From contig NZ_CP135439.1 in the NCBI RefSeq assembly GCF_032341995.1, positions 186,001-250,000 on the forward strand: DNA of 64,000 nt, given 5' to 3'. This DNA is from Domibacillus sp. DTU_2020_1001157_1_SI_ALB_TIR_016. GTDB taxonomy: Bacteria > Bacillota > Bacilli > Bacillales > Domibacillaceae. The notes beneath the pieces were generated by a model. It made no database searches. It saw only the letters and a program-made list of their open reading frames with translations, and had not been told where the DNA came from. Positions 44,722-53,330 of the stretch are shown here, piece after piece (position 1 is the first letter of the stretch; the number at the start of each line of letters is the position of its first letter). The position numbers and the translations under genes were made by a program.

Positions 44722-45432
44722 ATGACGTATGAAGAAGTAATGGAAAAGCTTGAGCAGTTCGGTTCAGATCAAACGAAAAAAACACTTGCCCGTCACGGAG
44801 CCAAAGAGCCGTTTTTTGGTGTCAAAGTCGGCGATTTAAAAAAACATTTTGTCAAGGAAGTAAAAAAAGATCAACAGCTCGTCTACGACTTGTACGCATC
44901 CGGCAATAGCGATGCTATGTATTTAGCGGGTTTGACAGTGAAGCCGAAAGAAATGACGAAAGAAAGACTGAACGAATGGGTACGGGGCGCTTACTGGTAT
45001 ATGATCAGTGAATATACAGTCGCACAAGTTACAGCGGAATCTCTTTTTGCACTTGAGCTTGCGCGAGAGTGGATGCAGTCGGATGAAGAAATGATTATGA
45101 CTGCCGGATGGAGCACCTACAGCAACTACCTGTCGATTGCCCCAGATGACGAGGTAGACAGGGAAGAAATCCATAAACTGTTGAACAGAGTGGAAAAAAA
45201 CATTCATACAGAGCAAAACCGAGTTCGGTACGTGATGAATCAGTTTGTGATTTGCGTGGGTGCTTATTATAAGCCGCTTTCAGAGCGGGCGAAGGAAGTG
45301 GCAGCACGTATAGGGAGCGTGCACGTTGATGTTGGGGATACGGCCTGCAAAGTTCCGCTTGCCACAGCGTACATTCAAAAAATAGAAGAACGAAATGCAG
45401 TCGGTAAAAAGAGAAAAACGTGTATTTGTTAG
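44722..45432 (+). CDS. DNA alkylation repair protein, AlkD-like
   Basis: This 236-aa all-helical HEAT-like repeat protein of the AlkC/AlkD glycosylase superfamily shows KEPFFGVKVGDLKKHFVKEVK (about 29-49) and the WMQSDEEMIMTAGWSTYSNYL central repeats. AlkD removes bulky alkylated purines without base flipping. Residues matching the AlkD active Asp/Trp pair cannot be confirmed without alignment, so it may be an inactive relative. ATG 44722 is used, with AAAAGGGGG upstream. Confidence 0.8.
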   Translation: MTYEEVMEKLEQFGSDQTKKTLARHGAKEPFFGVKVGDLKKHFVKEVKKDQQLVYDLYASGNSDAMYLAGLTVKPKEMTKERLNEWVRGAYWYMISEYTVAQVTAESLFALELAREWMQSDEEMIMTAGWSTYSNYLSIAPDDEVDREEIHKLLNRVEKNIHTEQNRVRYVMNQFVICVGAYYKPLSERAKEVAARIGSVHVDVGDTACKVPLATAYIQKIEERNAVGKKRKTCIC

Positions 45433-45522
45433 ACAGAAATTTTTTGTAAGATAATATAACAGTGAAAAAGATTTTTTAAAAAGTTCATGGTAAGATTTTT
45501 ATACGTAATTGAACACCTAAAC

Positions 45523-45582
45523 TAAAAAGCGCTTTGCAAAGACTGGACCCCTGCCAGTACTATTGCAAAGCGTTTTTTACAT
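45523..45582. terminator. Long imperfect hairpin after the alkD-like gene
   Basis: GCGCTTTGCAA and TTGCAAAGCG pair at the base, with CTGG/CCAG inside and a T-run after, so it probably terminates the plus-strand transcript. The 90 bp before it hold no gene that I can support. Confidence 0.65.
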
Positions 45583-45625
45583 GAGGTGTTAACCAGGGAT
45601 GCTTCATTGCTTATCCAAATGGACC

Positions 45626-45667
45626 AAATAAAACAAGTCTCTCTTATATGGGAGACTTGTTTTATTT
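45626..45667. terminator. Terminator of the broken BASS transporter gene
   Basis: AAATAAAACAAGTCTC pairs perfectly with GAGACTTGTTTTATTT. On the minus strand it follows the pseudogene stop at 45705. Confidence 0.75.
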
Positions 45668-45704
45668 GTCGGGCAAAGCATTCATCTAATAAAAAATACG
45701 ATTT

Positions 45705-46044
45705 CTATATTGCTTTTCGTTCCGCTTTCCGGTCTGCTTTTCGTGCCCGGCAGGTGGCTAAGAGCGGTCCGGAAATATTGTGCCAGAAGCAAAAAATGGC
45801 ACTTGGCACAGCAGCAAGAGGACTGAAATGAGCGGCTGCAAGAGCAGCGCCGAGTCCGGCATTTTGCATGCCGGCTTCAATAGCCATGGCTTTTTTGTCT
45901 TCGTAAGGCAGGTTAAAGAGTTTTCCTTAGGGTACAATCCATGTGCACTGCACGAAAAGAGAAAAGGCGAATGCTGCAAACAAAAGCACCCAAACAGCGG
46001 ATGTTTTGCCGGCAAATTGACTAATTTTTACGAATGTATTCCAT
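45705..46044 (-). pseudogene. Remnant of a bile acid:sodium symporter (BASS) family gene
   Basis: On the minus strand an ATG at 46044 opens a short frame (MEYIRKN) that stops. Shifting one frame gives KISQFAGKTSAVWVLLFAAF, the N-terminal region of BASS/YocS-like transporters, up to a stop near 45930. After it another frame gives the C-terminal part: [20 protein letters not shown] then [20 protein letters not shown] and [17 protein letters not shown]. The roughly 200 residues between are missing. The gene is thus inactivated by a frameshift and a large internal deletion. Its old terminator survives downstream. Confidence 0.8.
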
Positions 46045-46083
46045 TCGTATTTTTGATTTTTTAAGTTAATTAATTTTTCTCCC

Positions 46084-46116
46084 AAAAAAAAGAACAGCCG
46101 CCCAGGCTGTTCTTAT
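46084..46116 (-). terminator. Terminator of the cyd operon
   Basis: AAGAACAGCC, loop, GGCTGTTCTT, with a T-run on the minus strand after the cydC stop. Confidence 0.88.
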
Positions 46117-47804
46117 ACTACTCCCATATCCAGCTCGTAAAGCTGTCTGTAGCGCTTTTCCTGCTGGAACAGCTCTTCGTGTGTGCCGTTCATTTGAATC
46201 TGTCCGTTATCTAAAAAGACAATCCGGTCCATTTTTTCCATACCCGCCAAGTGATGGGTAATCCAGATAACGGTTTTTCCATCCAGCACTTCAAGTACGG
46301 TATCAATCAGCTGCCGTTCCGTCACAGGATCAAGTCCAATCGTCGGTTCATCCAATATAACGATAGGGGTCTGCTGCAGCAGAATGCGGGCCAGGGCAAT
46401 CCGCTGACGCTCTCCGCCGGAAAAGCGGGCCCCGGTTTCCTGCATCACCGTTCCATATCCGTTTGGAAGAGATTCAATATAGTCATGCATATGCACCCGT
46501 TTGGCCGCTTCGATGACTTCTTCGTCTGTTGCCTGCGGGCTGCCGAGCCGAATATTATTCATGACTGTTGTGTTAAACAAGTACGGCTGCTGGTTCAGCA
46601 CGGCTATTTCCCAGGAAATGTATTCATCCGGTTCATTTCCGTTTACCAATACTGTGCCTGACTGCGGAGAAATGAATCCTTCTGCCAGCTGCATAATCGT
46701 TGATTTCCCTGCGCCGCTCGGACCGAGAATGGCCACTTTTTCCCCTGCCGGCACAGAGAATTGGAAATGCTTCAATACCGGTTCTGTTTCGCTGTAAGAA
46801 AAAGATACATCTTCAAAAGAAAGTGCCGGAACTCCTTTTACGAAAACCGGCTGAATAATGTTCGGTTCCGTTTTTCCTTCTTCGACTTTTTCAAGACGAC
46901 CGAGAGACTGGGCGTAGCCGGTCCACTCCTGTGCTGCTGAAGAGAGGGGAAGGAAAGCTTCCGTAATCGGAAACAGCACCAGTGTAAAAGCAGCAATTAA
47001 GATCGGCGCCATTTCACCGTTAACGCTTTGGCCGCCTGCCCATGACATCATAGTGACAACCGCCGCTCCGACAAGCAGCTGCAGACCGAAGTCGCGGCTG
47101 CGGGCAAAAGCCCGTTTAGCCGATTCAAGCTCCGTCCATTTTTGTTCAGCACGCTCAAAGTCATCCACAAACGCTTGCTGGCGTCCGCTGAACAGCCAGT
47201 CGCCCATGCCCATTACCGCATCGGTTAACCGGCCATACTGCGCAGCACGCTGTTTTTTTTGCTTCGCTTGCTTTGCTTTCATAACCAGCAGCGAAACAAG
47301 CGGAACAAGCACAGTAAAAATGAAAAAGTACAGCGCCATCACAAGAGCAAACGGAATGGAGAAAAAGCCAAGCGCCACCACAGCAGCGACATATAAAAGC
47401 AGGGCGCTCAGCCATGGAAAAATCAATTTAATATATACATCCTGCAAATGCTCGATATCATCGGCAAACAAGCTGAGCGCGTCACCGGTTTTAAAACGTG
47501 CCATTTGCGGGCGGAGTGCTTCATACAGGCGGACGCGCATGCGGGAGACGATTTTTAAAATAAAGCTATGGCTCACCAGCCGCTCTACATAACGAGAAAC
47601 GGACCGCATAATGCCGAAGGTGCGTACCAATACGATCGGTACGTAAATCATCAGCAGGTTTTCGGGGCGTGAAGCGGCTTTTGAAATCAGATAGCCGGAT
47701 ACAAACAGCAGCGCACTGGCTGCAAAAATGGTCAGTCCGCCAAGCAGAACAACCAGGATGAGCAATCGTTTATGTTCTTTCATATAAGGAATCAGCCACC
47801 CCAT
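46113..47804 (-). CDS. cydC: Thiol reductant ABC exporter subunit CydC
   Basis: CydC pairs with CydD to export cysteine/glutathione-type thiols needed to assemble cytochrome bd. The 563-aa half transporter has six helices (about 5-290) and an ATPase domain (about 330-560) with Walker A GPSGAGKST, signature FSGGERQR and Walker B IVILDEPT. ATG 47804 is taken because GAGGTG sits 6 nt before it; GTG 47813 is the alternative. It overlaps the cydD end by 35 bp. In B. subtilis naming this second ABC gene is called cydD. Confidence 0.92.
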   Translation of the reverse strand: MGWLIPYMKEHKRLLILVVLLGGLTIFAASALLFVSGYLISKAASRPENLLMIYVPIVLVRTFGIMRSVSRYVERLVSHSFILKIVSRMRVRLYEALRPQMARFKTGDALSLFADDIEHLQDVYIKLIFPWLSALLLYVAAVVALGFFSIPFALVMALYFFIFTVLVPLVSLLVMKAKQAKQKKQRAAQYGRLTDAVMGMGDWLFSGRQQAFVDDFERAEQKWTELESAKRAFARSRDFGLQLLVGAAVVTMMSWAGGQSVNGEMAPILIAAFTLVLFPITEAFLPLSSAAQEWTGYAQSLGRLEKVEEGKTEPNIIQPVFVKGVPALSFEDVSFSYSETEPVLKHFQFSVPAGEKVAILGPSGAGKSTIMQLAEGFISPQSGTVLVNGNEPDEYISWEIAVLNQQPYLFNTTVMNNIRLGSPQATDEEVIEAAKRVHMHDYIESLPNGYGTVMQETGARFSGGERQRIALARILLQQTPIVILDEPTIGLDPVTERQLIDTVLEVLDGKTVIWITHHLAGMEKMDRIVFLDNGQIQMNGTHEELFQQEKRYRQLYELDMGVV

Positions 47805-49488
47805 GTGTATCACCTCGTGCGGCTTGTACGAGGGAGGCGTACATGCCGTTTTTCTTCATTAATTCATCATGTGTTCCTGTTTCGGCAATTTGTCCTCGTT
47901 CCATCACGATAATCCAGTCCATTTCCCGCATCCAATGAAGCCGGTGCGTGGCCAGCAGTACAAGCTTTTGATCGAAAAGAGGAAGCATGGTTTCTTTTAA
48001 AGCCGCTTCGGTTTCGATATCCAGATGCGCAGTCGGTTCATCAAGCAGTACAACCGGCCGATTGCTGAGATAAGCCCGGGCCGCTGCTACACGCTGCATC
48101 TGCCCGCCGCTCAGGCGGCGTCCGCCTTCGCCGATCGTTGTATGCAGCAGCTCCTCAAGCGAAGACAGACCCGCTTTTTTGGCTGCTTCGATCACTTCTT
48201 CGTCTGATGCATCCGGTTCGTAAAAGCGGATATTATCTGCCAGTGTTCCGCTGAAAATATACGGATGCTGCGGAATATAAGTCAGCTGGTTCTGCCAGGC
48301 CGGCTGCTGAAGATGGGAAACAGTCTGGCCGTTCACCGAAATGGTTCCAGCATCAGCCCCTAAAAAACCGCCCAGTACGTCGATTAAAGTAGATTTACCC
48401 GCGCCGCTTGCTCCGATAATGCCAACTTTTGCCCGCCCTTTAATAGAAAGAGAGATGTTTTGCAGGGAAGCGGCATTCACGCCTGACAGCGTCAGTTCAT
48501 CATGATCTGACCACGATGAAAGGGAAAAATCATCGGCCTCTGTGTAAGCAGGCGCATCCAAAATGTCCTGCATGGCGCGGCCGGCTTCTTGTCCATTTAA
48601 AGTGGCGTGATAGTCGGTGCCGAGCTCCCGAACCGGAAGAAAGTATTCAGGCGCCAAAATAAGCACCGTGAGCGCCGGCAGAAGTGTCATTTTTCCATCT
48701 ACAAGCCCAAGACCGAGAAACACCGCAACGGTTGCGACAGACAGCATCGCGAAAAAGTCGAGCGCAAAAGAAGAAAGAAACGCAACTTTTAAAGTGCTCA
48801 TCGTTGATTTTCGGTACTGTTCGCTTACATGCTCGATCTGTTTGCGGTGTGAGCGCGCGCGCCCTAAAAACGTCAATGTTTCCAGCCCTCGAAGCGAGTC
48901 TGTGAAGTGGCCGGCGAGCCGCTGGTAGCCCTCCCACTGGCTGTCTGCTTTTTTCCGGGCTGCAAGTCCTAATAGCACCATGAAAACGAGTAAAACAGGG
49001 AGTGTGATGGCCAAGACGATGCCGGATGTCCGATCGGTCCACAGAACAAACAGCCAAATCGCTAATGGAAGAATCATCATATTAATCATTTTCGGTAAAA
49101 ACAAATCTAAATACGTACGGAACTGGTTTGTTCCTTCTATAATCAATGTGACAAGCCGCCCGGTTCCTTCCTGTTTTGAATAGCGGGGGCCGAGTGCAAA
49201 CAGTTTTGACAGCACATCACGGCGGAGTGCCGTACTCGTTTTTTCTGAATAGTGCTCAACGACTTTTTGTTTTAAAAAGCCAATAAAGTAGCGGCCGGCC
49301 AGGGCACCGAAAAACAGCATCATCATTGGAAACACCGCATTGGGTGTTTCACCGTTGAAAAGCCGGGTAAGGGCGCCTGCAAGCCATTTTGCCTGAAGAA
49401 TGATCAGCACTGCCTGGATAATAGTGAAAAAGGTGAGTCCGGCAAGCACCGGAACTACACCTTTATAGCGAAATAGATCCCTTCCCAT
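47770..49488 (-). CDS. cydD: Thiol reductant ABC exporter subunit CydD
   Basis: This 572-aa ABC half transporter is partner of CydC, with N-terminal membrane domain (about 15-300), Walker A GASGAGKST, signature LSGGQMQR and Walker B VVLLDEPT. Its start overlaps the cydB stop by one base (CTGATGG), giving coupled translation. B. subtilis uses the name cydC for this first ABC gene of the operon. Confidence 0.92.
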   Translation of the reverse strand: MGRDLFRYKGVVPVLAGLTFFTIIQAVLIILQAKWLAGALTRLFNGETPNAVFPMMMLFFGALAGRYFIGFLKQKVVEHYSEKTSTALRRDVLSKLFALGPRYSKQEGTGRLVTLIIEGTNQFRTYLDLFLPKMINMMILPLAIWLFVLWTDRTSGIVLAITLPVLLVFMVLLGLAARKKADSQWEGYQRLAGHFTDSLRGLETLTFLGRARSHRKQIEHVSEQYRKSTMSTLKVAFLSSFALDFFAMLSVATVAVFLGLGLVDGKMTLLPALTVLILAPEYFLPVRELGTDYHATLNGQEAGRAMQDILDAPAYTEADDFSLSSWSDHDELTLSGVNAASLQNISLSIKGRAKVGIIGASGAGKSTLIDVLGGFLGADAGTISVNGQTVSHLQQPAWQNQLTYIPQHPYIFSGTLADNIRFYEPDASDEEVIEAAKKAGLSSLEELLHTTIGEGGRRLSGGQMQRVAAARAYLSNRPVVLLDEPTAHLDIETEAALKETMLPLFDQKLVLLATHRLHWMREMDWIIVMERGQIAETGTHDELMKKNGMYASLVQAARGDTHGVADSLYERT

Positions 49489-50498
49489 CAGTATGTCAAA
49501 TCCTTACCGTCGACTCGTTTCCGGAACACGTAATAGCTCCACACTTGATAGCCGATTACAAATGGAAGCAGTGACACCGCCACGATCGTCATGACTTTAA
49601 GCGAGTAAGGGCCGGATGCTGCGTTGTATACCGTCAAGTTATAAGCGGCAGACATAGAGCTGATCATCACCCGCGGGAACAGCGAAGCAAAAATGAGCGC
49701 AACGGTTAAAACAATACCGGCGCCGCTTGAAACAAAAGCAAGGCCGTCCCGTTTTTTCATGAGGAATACGGCTGCCAGCACGTAAGCCAGTACAATCGCA
49801 CCGATCATCGGGATCGTTACAGCTGCCCGAACCGTAAAAACATCTGTGTAGATATAAGACAATCCAACAAACAGGGCGAGCGCGGCGACCGCCAGCCAGA
49901 CCACTCGTTTCGCAAGTGAGCGGGCACGGTTTTGCAGGTCACCGACCGTTTTCAGTGTTAAAAAGGATAAGCCATGCAGGAAGCAAAGAATTGTGACAGT
50001 AACCCCGCCTGTTACAGAGTAGATGTTCACGAAATCGCTAAAGCCTGCATACATGTTCATGTCCGCGTCAATCGGCATACCACGAAGGATGCTTGTGAAC
50101 AAGACACCGAACAGAAATGGCGGCAGGATGCTGCCGAAAAACACAACGTAATCCCATGTTTTGGTCCACTTTTCACTGTGGACTTTACCGCGGAATTCAA
50201 ACGCCACGCCGCGGCCGATCAACGCAAGCAGAACGAAGACGAACGGAACATAGTAGCCGCTGAACATCGTCGCATACCAGTGAGGGAAAGCGGCGAAAAT
50301 AGCACCGCCCCCTGTTAAAAGCCACACTTCATTCGCATCCCAGAACGGACCGATTGTGTTGATCATAATACGGCGCTCCAAGTCGTTTTTCGCCAGAAAG
50401 CGCGTCGACATGCCCACGCCGAAATCGAATCCTTCAAGAAAGAAAAAGCCAATAAAGAGGACCGCGATCAATAAAAACCATAACTCATTCAAGCCCAT
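49488..50498 (-). CDS. cydB: Cytochrome bd ubiquinol/menaquinol oxidase subunit II
   Basis: This 336-aa membrane subunit has about eight helices. GFFFLEGFDFGVGM at the start and GPFWDANEVWLLTGGGAIFAAFP are conserved in CydB. It joins CydA to form the oxygen-reducing quinol oxidase used at low oxygen. GGAGGTGTACATGTA precedes the ATG, which overlaps the cydA stop by one base. Confidence 0.95.
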   Translation of the reverse strand: MGLNELWFLLIAVLFIGFFFLEGFDFGVGMSTRFLAKNDLERRIMINTIGPFWDANEVWLLTGGGAIFAAFPHWYATMFSGYYVPFVFVLLALIGRGVAFEFRGKVHSEKWTKTWDYVVFFGSILPPFLFGVLFTSILRGMPIDADMNMYAGFSDFVNIYSVTGGVTVTILCFLHGLSFLTLKTVGDLQNRARSLAKRVVWLAVAALALFVGLSYIYTDVFTVRAAVTIPMIGAIVLAYVLAAVFLMKKRDGLAFVSSGAGIVLTVALIFASLFPRVMISSMSAAYNLTVYNAASGPYSLKVMTIVAVSLLPFVIGYQVWSYYVFRKRVDGKDLTY

Positions 50499-51892
50499 TA
50501 CATGTACACCTCCTGATCAAACGGATCAATCGTTTGCGTTTCTGGCACCGCCTCGTGATGCTCAACGCCTTTTTTAATTTCGCGGACAAACAAGTAAACG
50601 AGAACAATCGCTAAAATCGTATAAGCAAGAGAAAAAGCAATAAGTGACAGAAGCAGGCTCTGGGCGCTGACGTTTGGTGAAACAGATGCAGACGTTGTCA
50701 TCAGGCCAAACACTGTCCACGGCTGACGTCCAATTTCCGTCATAATCCAGCCGGCAGAGTTTGCGATGAATGGGAACGAGATAAGCGCCACCATGCCGCG
50801 CAGGAACCATTTTTTCTGGACAAGTGTTTCCCGATAGCTAAAATAAAGGCCCAGCACTGATGCAAGAATCATAACCATACCGGCACCCACCATAATCCGG
50901 AAGCTCCAGAATGTTGTTTTGACCGGCGGAATGTAGTTGCCTTCTCCGTATTTTGCTTCATATTCTGCCTGCAGGGTTTTCATCCCCGGCACGTCCCCCT
51001 GGAATTTTTCATATGCCAGGTAGCTGAGCGCAAACGGAATGTTAATTTCAAATGAGTTTTCTTGATTTTTAGAGTCAATGAATGCAAATGCTGTCCATGA
51101 AGCCGGATCACCGCTGTCTTCCCAAAGCGCTTCACTGGCCGCCATTTTCATAGGCTGTGATTCCATTAAGTGCTTCGCCTGAGCGTGGCCGGTAAACGCA
51201 ATGGCAAGCCCAGAGATCAAGGCGACGGTCATAGCAAGGTTAAAGGACCGTTTAAACAAGTCTACTTCATAGCCTTTAATAATTTTATAAGCACTGATGC
51301 CTCCAATGAAAAAAGCACCTGTAGCAAGCGCACCGAAAATCACGTGCGGAAATTCTACCGCGAGCTGCGGATTGGTTAACAGAGCAAAGAAGTCATTCAT
51401 TTCTGCCCGGCCGTTTTTGATAGCAAAGCCGACCGGCTCCTGCATAAACGAGTTGGCTGCTAAAATCCAAAGCGCGGACATCATCGTTCCCAGCGATACG
51501 AGCCAAATGCAGGCAAGGTGTACTTTTTTGGACAGGCGGTCCCAGCCAAAAATCCACAAACCAATAAAAGTAGATTCCATAAAAAAGGCAAGCAGTGCTT
51601 CAATAGCAAGCGGAGCACCAAACACGTCTCCGACAAACCGGGAATACTCTGACCAGTTCATCCCAAATTGAAATTCCTGAATAATTCCCGTGACAACACC
51701 GACTGCAAAGTTAATTAAAAACAAATGTCCCCAGAACTTAGCCAGTTTTTTGTAGCGTTCGTCGCCTTTTAAAACATAATGTGTTTCAAACAATGCGACT
51801 AAAAACACAAGGCCGATTGAAAGCGGCACAAACAAAAAGTGAAAAATGGTGGTGGACCCGAACTGAAGCCGGGCTAAAAATAGTTCATCCAT
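50498..51892 (-). CDS. cydA: Cytochrome bd quinol oxidase subunit I
   Basis: This 464-aa membrane subunit carries all haems. His18 in TTIFHFLFVPLS, the His in FPHVIFGALATG and the Met-containing stretch before EIGRQPWTVFGLMTT match the haem ligands and the conserved GRQPW motif. The Q-loop is the short Gram-positive type. ATG 51892 (MDELFLARLQ) follows AGAAAGGGGATTTACGGG; the frame open further upstream crosses the promoter and Rex sites. First gene of cydABDC, expected to be repressed by Rex at low NADH/NAD ratio. Confidence 0.95.
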   Translation of the reverse strand: MDELFLARLQFGSTTIFHFLFVPLSIGLVFLVALFETHYVLKGDERYKKLAKFWGHLFLINFAVGVVTGIIQEFQFGMNWSEYSRFVGDVFGAPLAIEALLAFFMESTFIGLWIFGWDRLSKKVHLACIWLVSLGTMMSALWILAANSFMQEPVGFAIKNGRAEMNDFFALLTNPQLAVEFPHVIFGALATGAFFIGGISAYKIIKGYEVDLFKRSFNLAMTVALISGLAIAFTGHAQAKHLMESQPMKMAASEALWEDSGDPASWTAFAFIDSKNQENSFEINIPFALSYLAYEKFQGDVPGMKTLQAEYEAKYGEGNYIPPVKTTFWSFRIMVGAGMVMILASVLGLYFSYRETLVQKKWFLRGMVALISFPFIANSAGWIMTEIGRQPWTVFGLMTTSASVSPNVSAQSLLLSLIAFSLAYTILAIVLVYLFVREIKKGVEHHEAVPETQTIDPFDQEVYM

Positions 51893-51938
51893 CCCGTAAA
51901 TCCCCTTTCTCCTATTTACACAGTAATAATATATTATA

Positions 51939-51956
51939 TTGTGAATTAGTTCACAT
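51939..51956. promoter_or_regulatory. Rex operator 1 of cydA
   Basis: TTGTGAATTAGTTCACAT fits the Rex consensus TTGTGAANNNNTTCACAA except for the last base. It lies just downstream of the predicted start site, where it would block transcription. Confidence 0.85.
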
Positions 51957-51967
51957 TCTCTATCTGC

Positions 51968-51995
51968 TTTATAATTTACTCTCTTTTGCCTCCAA
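51968..51995 (-). promoter_or_regulatory. Putative cydA promoter
   Basis: On the minus strand, -35 TTGGAG (51990-51995), 16 bp, -10 TATAAA (51968-51973), giving a start near 51961. Confidence 0.55.
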
Positions 51996-52023
51996 AAGAT
52001 ATAGGATTTCAGCGGAGAATTTG

Positions 52024-52053
52024 AATGATTTGTGACATTTTTCACAAATCATT
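52024..52053. promoter_or_regulatory. Rex operator 2, 30-bp extended palindrome
   Basis: Arms of 12 bp (AATGATTTGTGA and TCACAAATCATT) are perfect around CATTTT. The core TTGTGACATTTTTCACAA (52030-52047) matches the Rex consensus with one mismatch. It lies about 70 bp upstream of the cydA start site, so two Rex dimers may bind cooperatively. It also lies before the divergent GNAT gene. Confidence 0.75.
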
Positions 52054-52144
52054 TTTTCAACTGTTAAAAAAGAGTAAATTCTGAAATGAAAGGGAAAAGC
52101 GTGTATAATCAGGGATAAAAGAACGATGAAAGGGGTTTACGGGG

Positions 52145-52600
52145 ATGATTGAACGGCTGCATCATGGGGAAGAAGCAACAGCAGCGGAAATTCTGGCATT
52201 GCAAATACCTGCTTATAAAGTGGAAGCGTCATTAATTGGGTATGATGGCATTCCACATTTAAATGAAACGGTAGAGATGATTAAAAACAGTGATGAAATT
52301 TTTATCGGATTTTTAACAGAAGGGGAGCTGTGCGGTTTTCTTTCTTATAAAGACGAAGATGGATCGGCCTTTATTCAACGGCTGGTTGTTCATCCGGGAC
52401 ACTTTCATGAAGGGGTTGCTTCAAAGCTCCTGACATATTTTCTGCAGGAAGAATCAGCAGGGCGGACGGTTCTTGTTACAACCGGCGCAAAAAATGAGCC
52501 TGCCTGCAATTTATATAAGAAATTTGGATTTGAAGAGCTGGATACGCTGCTGCCAGAGCCGGGTGTGGAACTGGTGCTGCTGGAAAAAAAACATCAGTAA
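52145..52600 (+). CDS. GNAT-family N-acetyltransferase
   Basis: This 151-aa acetyltransferase has the acetyl-CoA-binding motif A region LVVHPGHFHEGVASKLLTYF (about 80-99) and the C-terminal NEPACNLYKKFGFEE, typical of GNAT proteins acting on amines of small molecules or proteins. The acceptor is not readable. GAAAGGGG stands upstream, and a TATAAT at 52104-52109 may be its -10. It is divergent from cydA. Confidence 0.85.
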   Translation: MIERLHHGEEATAAEILALQIPAYKVEASLIGYDGIPHLNETVEMIKNSDEIFIGFLTEGELCGFLSYKDEDGSAFIQRLVVHPGHFHEGVASKLLTYFLQEESAGRTVLVTTGAKNEPACNLYKKFGFEELDTLLPEPGVELVLLEKKHQ

Positions 52601-52685
52601 ACATTTATTGCTCGTATTTTCACAAGAAAATAGTGTAGAATAAGTGCTGTATAAAATTTTTAAGATCAGAAAGGCTGGAAGATAG

Positions 52686-53270
52686 ATGTCATTAACAAAC
52701 CATGGAACGATTCCTGTAGCGGTTTCTGCCCGCCACATCCACTTATCACAGGAGCACCTTGAAATTTTATTCGGAAAAGGCCACGAGCTCACAAAGCGCG
52801 CGGACTTATCGCAGCCAGGTCAATTCGCGGCAGAAGAAACGGTAACCATTGCCGGTAAAAAGAGTGAAATTGCACGCGTTCGTGTTCTTGGCCCATGCCG
52901 TCCTGCTACACAAGTGGAAGTAAGCTGGACAGATGCCATGAAGCTTGGCGTACGTCCGCCGCTTCGTGAGTCAGGCGATATTAAAGGATCTGAAGCTGTG
53001 ACAATCACGGGTCCTGCAGGTACAGTGGAGCTTGAAGAAGGCTTAATCATTGCCCAGGCGCACGTTCATATGACACCAGCAGATGCAGAAAAATACAATG
53101 TAGAAAACGGCCAGATCGTGACTGTAGAAGTCGGCGGCGACCGTCCAATCGCGTTCCGCAATGTCGTGATTCGCGTATCTGAAAGCTATGCGCTTGAAAT
53201 GCATATCGATACAGATGAAGCGAATGCTGGTTTTATCTCTCAAGGCGCTACAGGCGACATTTGGGCGTAA
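52686..53270 (+). CDS. pduL: Phosphate propanoyltransferase, PduL-like phosphotransacylase
   Basis: This 194-aa PduL-fold enzyme interconverts acyl-CoA and acyl-phosphate. The two beta-barrel domains carry the zinc-binding His residues in VSARHIHLS (about 15-23) and IIAQAHVHM (about 118-126). No microcompartment shell, aldehyde dehydrogenase or acetate kinase gene is near, and there is no N-terminal encapsulation peptide, so it is a free phosphotransacylase. AAGGCTGGAAGATAG precedes the ATG. Its own terminator follows. Confidence 0.88.
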   Translation: MSLTNHGTIPVAVSARHIHLSQEHLEILFGKGHELTKRADLSQPGQFAAEETVTIAGKKSEIARVRVLGPCRPATQVEVSWTDAMKLGVRPPLRESGDIKGSEAVTITGPAGTVELEEGLIIAQAHVHMTPADAEKYNVENGQIVTVEVGGDRPIAFRNVVIRVSESYALEMHIDTDEANAGFISQGATGDIWA

Positions 53271-53280
53271 GTTTACATAA

Positions 53281-53317
53281 AAAAGGTTTGATCCTCTTCG
53301 GGATCAAACCTTTTTTT
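53281..53317 (+). terminator. Terminator after pduL
   Basis: AAAGGTTTGATCC, loop, GGATCAAACCTTTTTTT. It is also suitable for the convergent glycosyltransferase gene. Confidence 0.92.
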
Positions 53318-53330
53318 GTTCGGGCAGCTC

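Noticed and set aside
45433..45600. Small RNA gene or riboswitch after the alkD-like gene
   Set aside because: Only a terminator-like hairpin can be supported; no promoter or known RNA motif was recognised.
47053..47592. Plus-strand frame of 179 codons within cydC
   Set aside because: Shadow; Ser/Arg-rich with no start signal.
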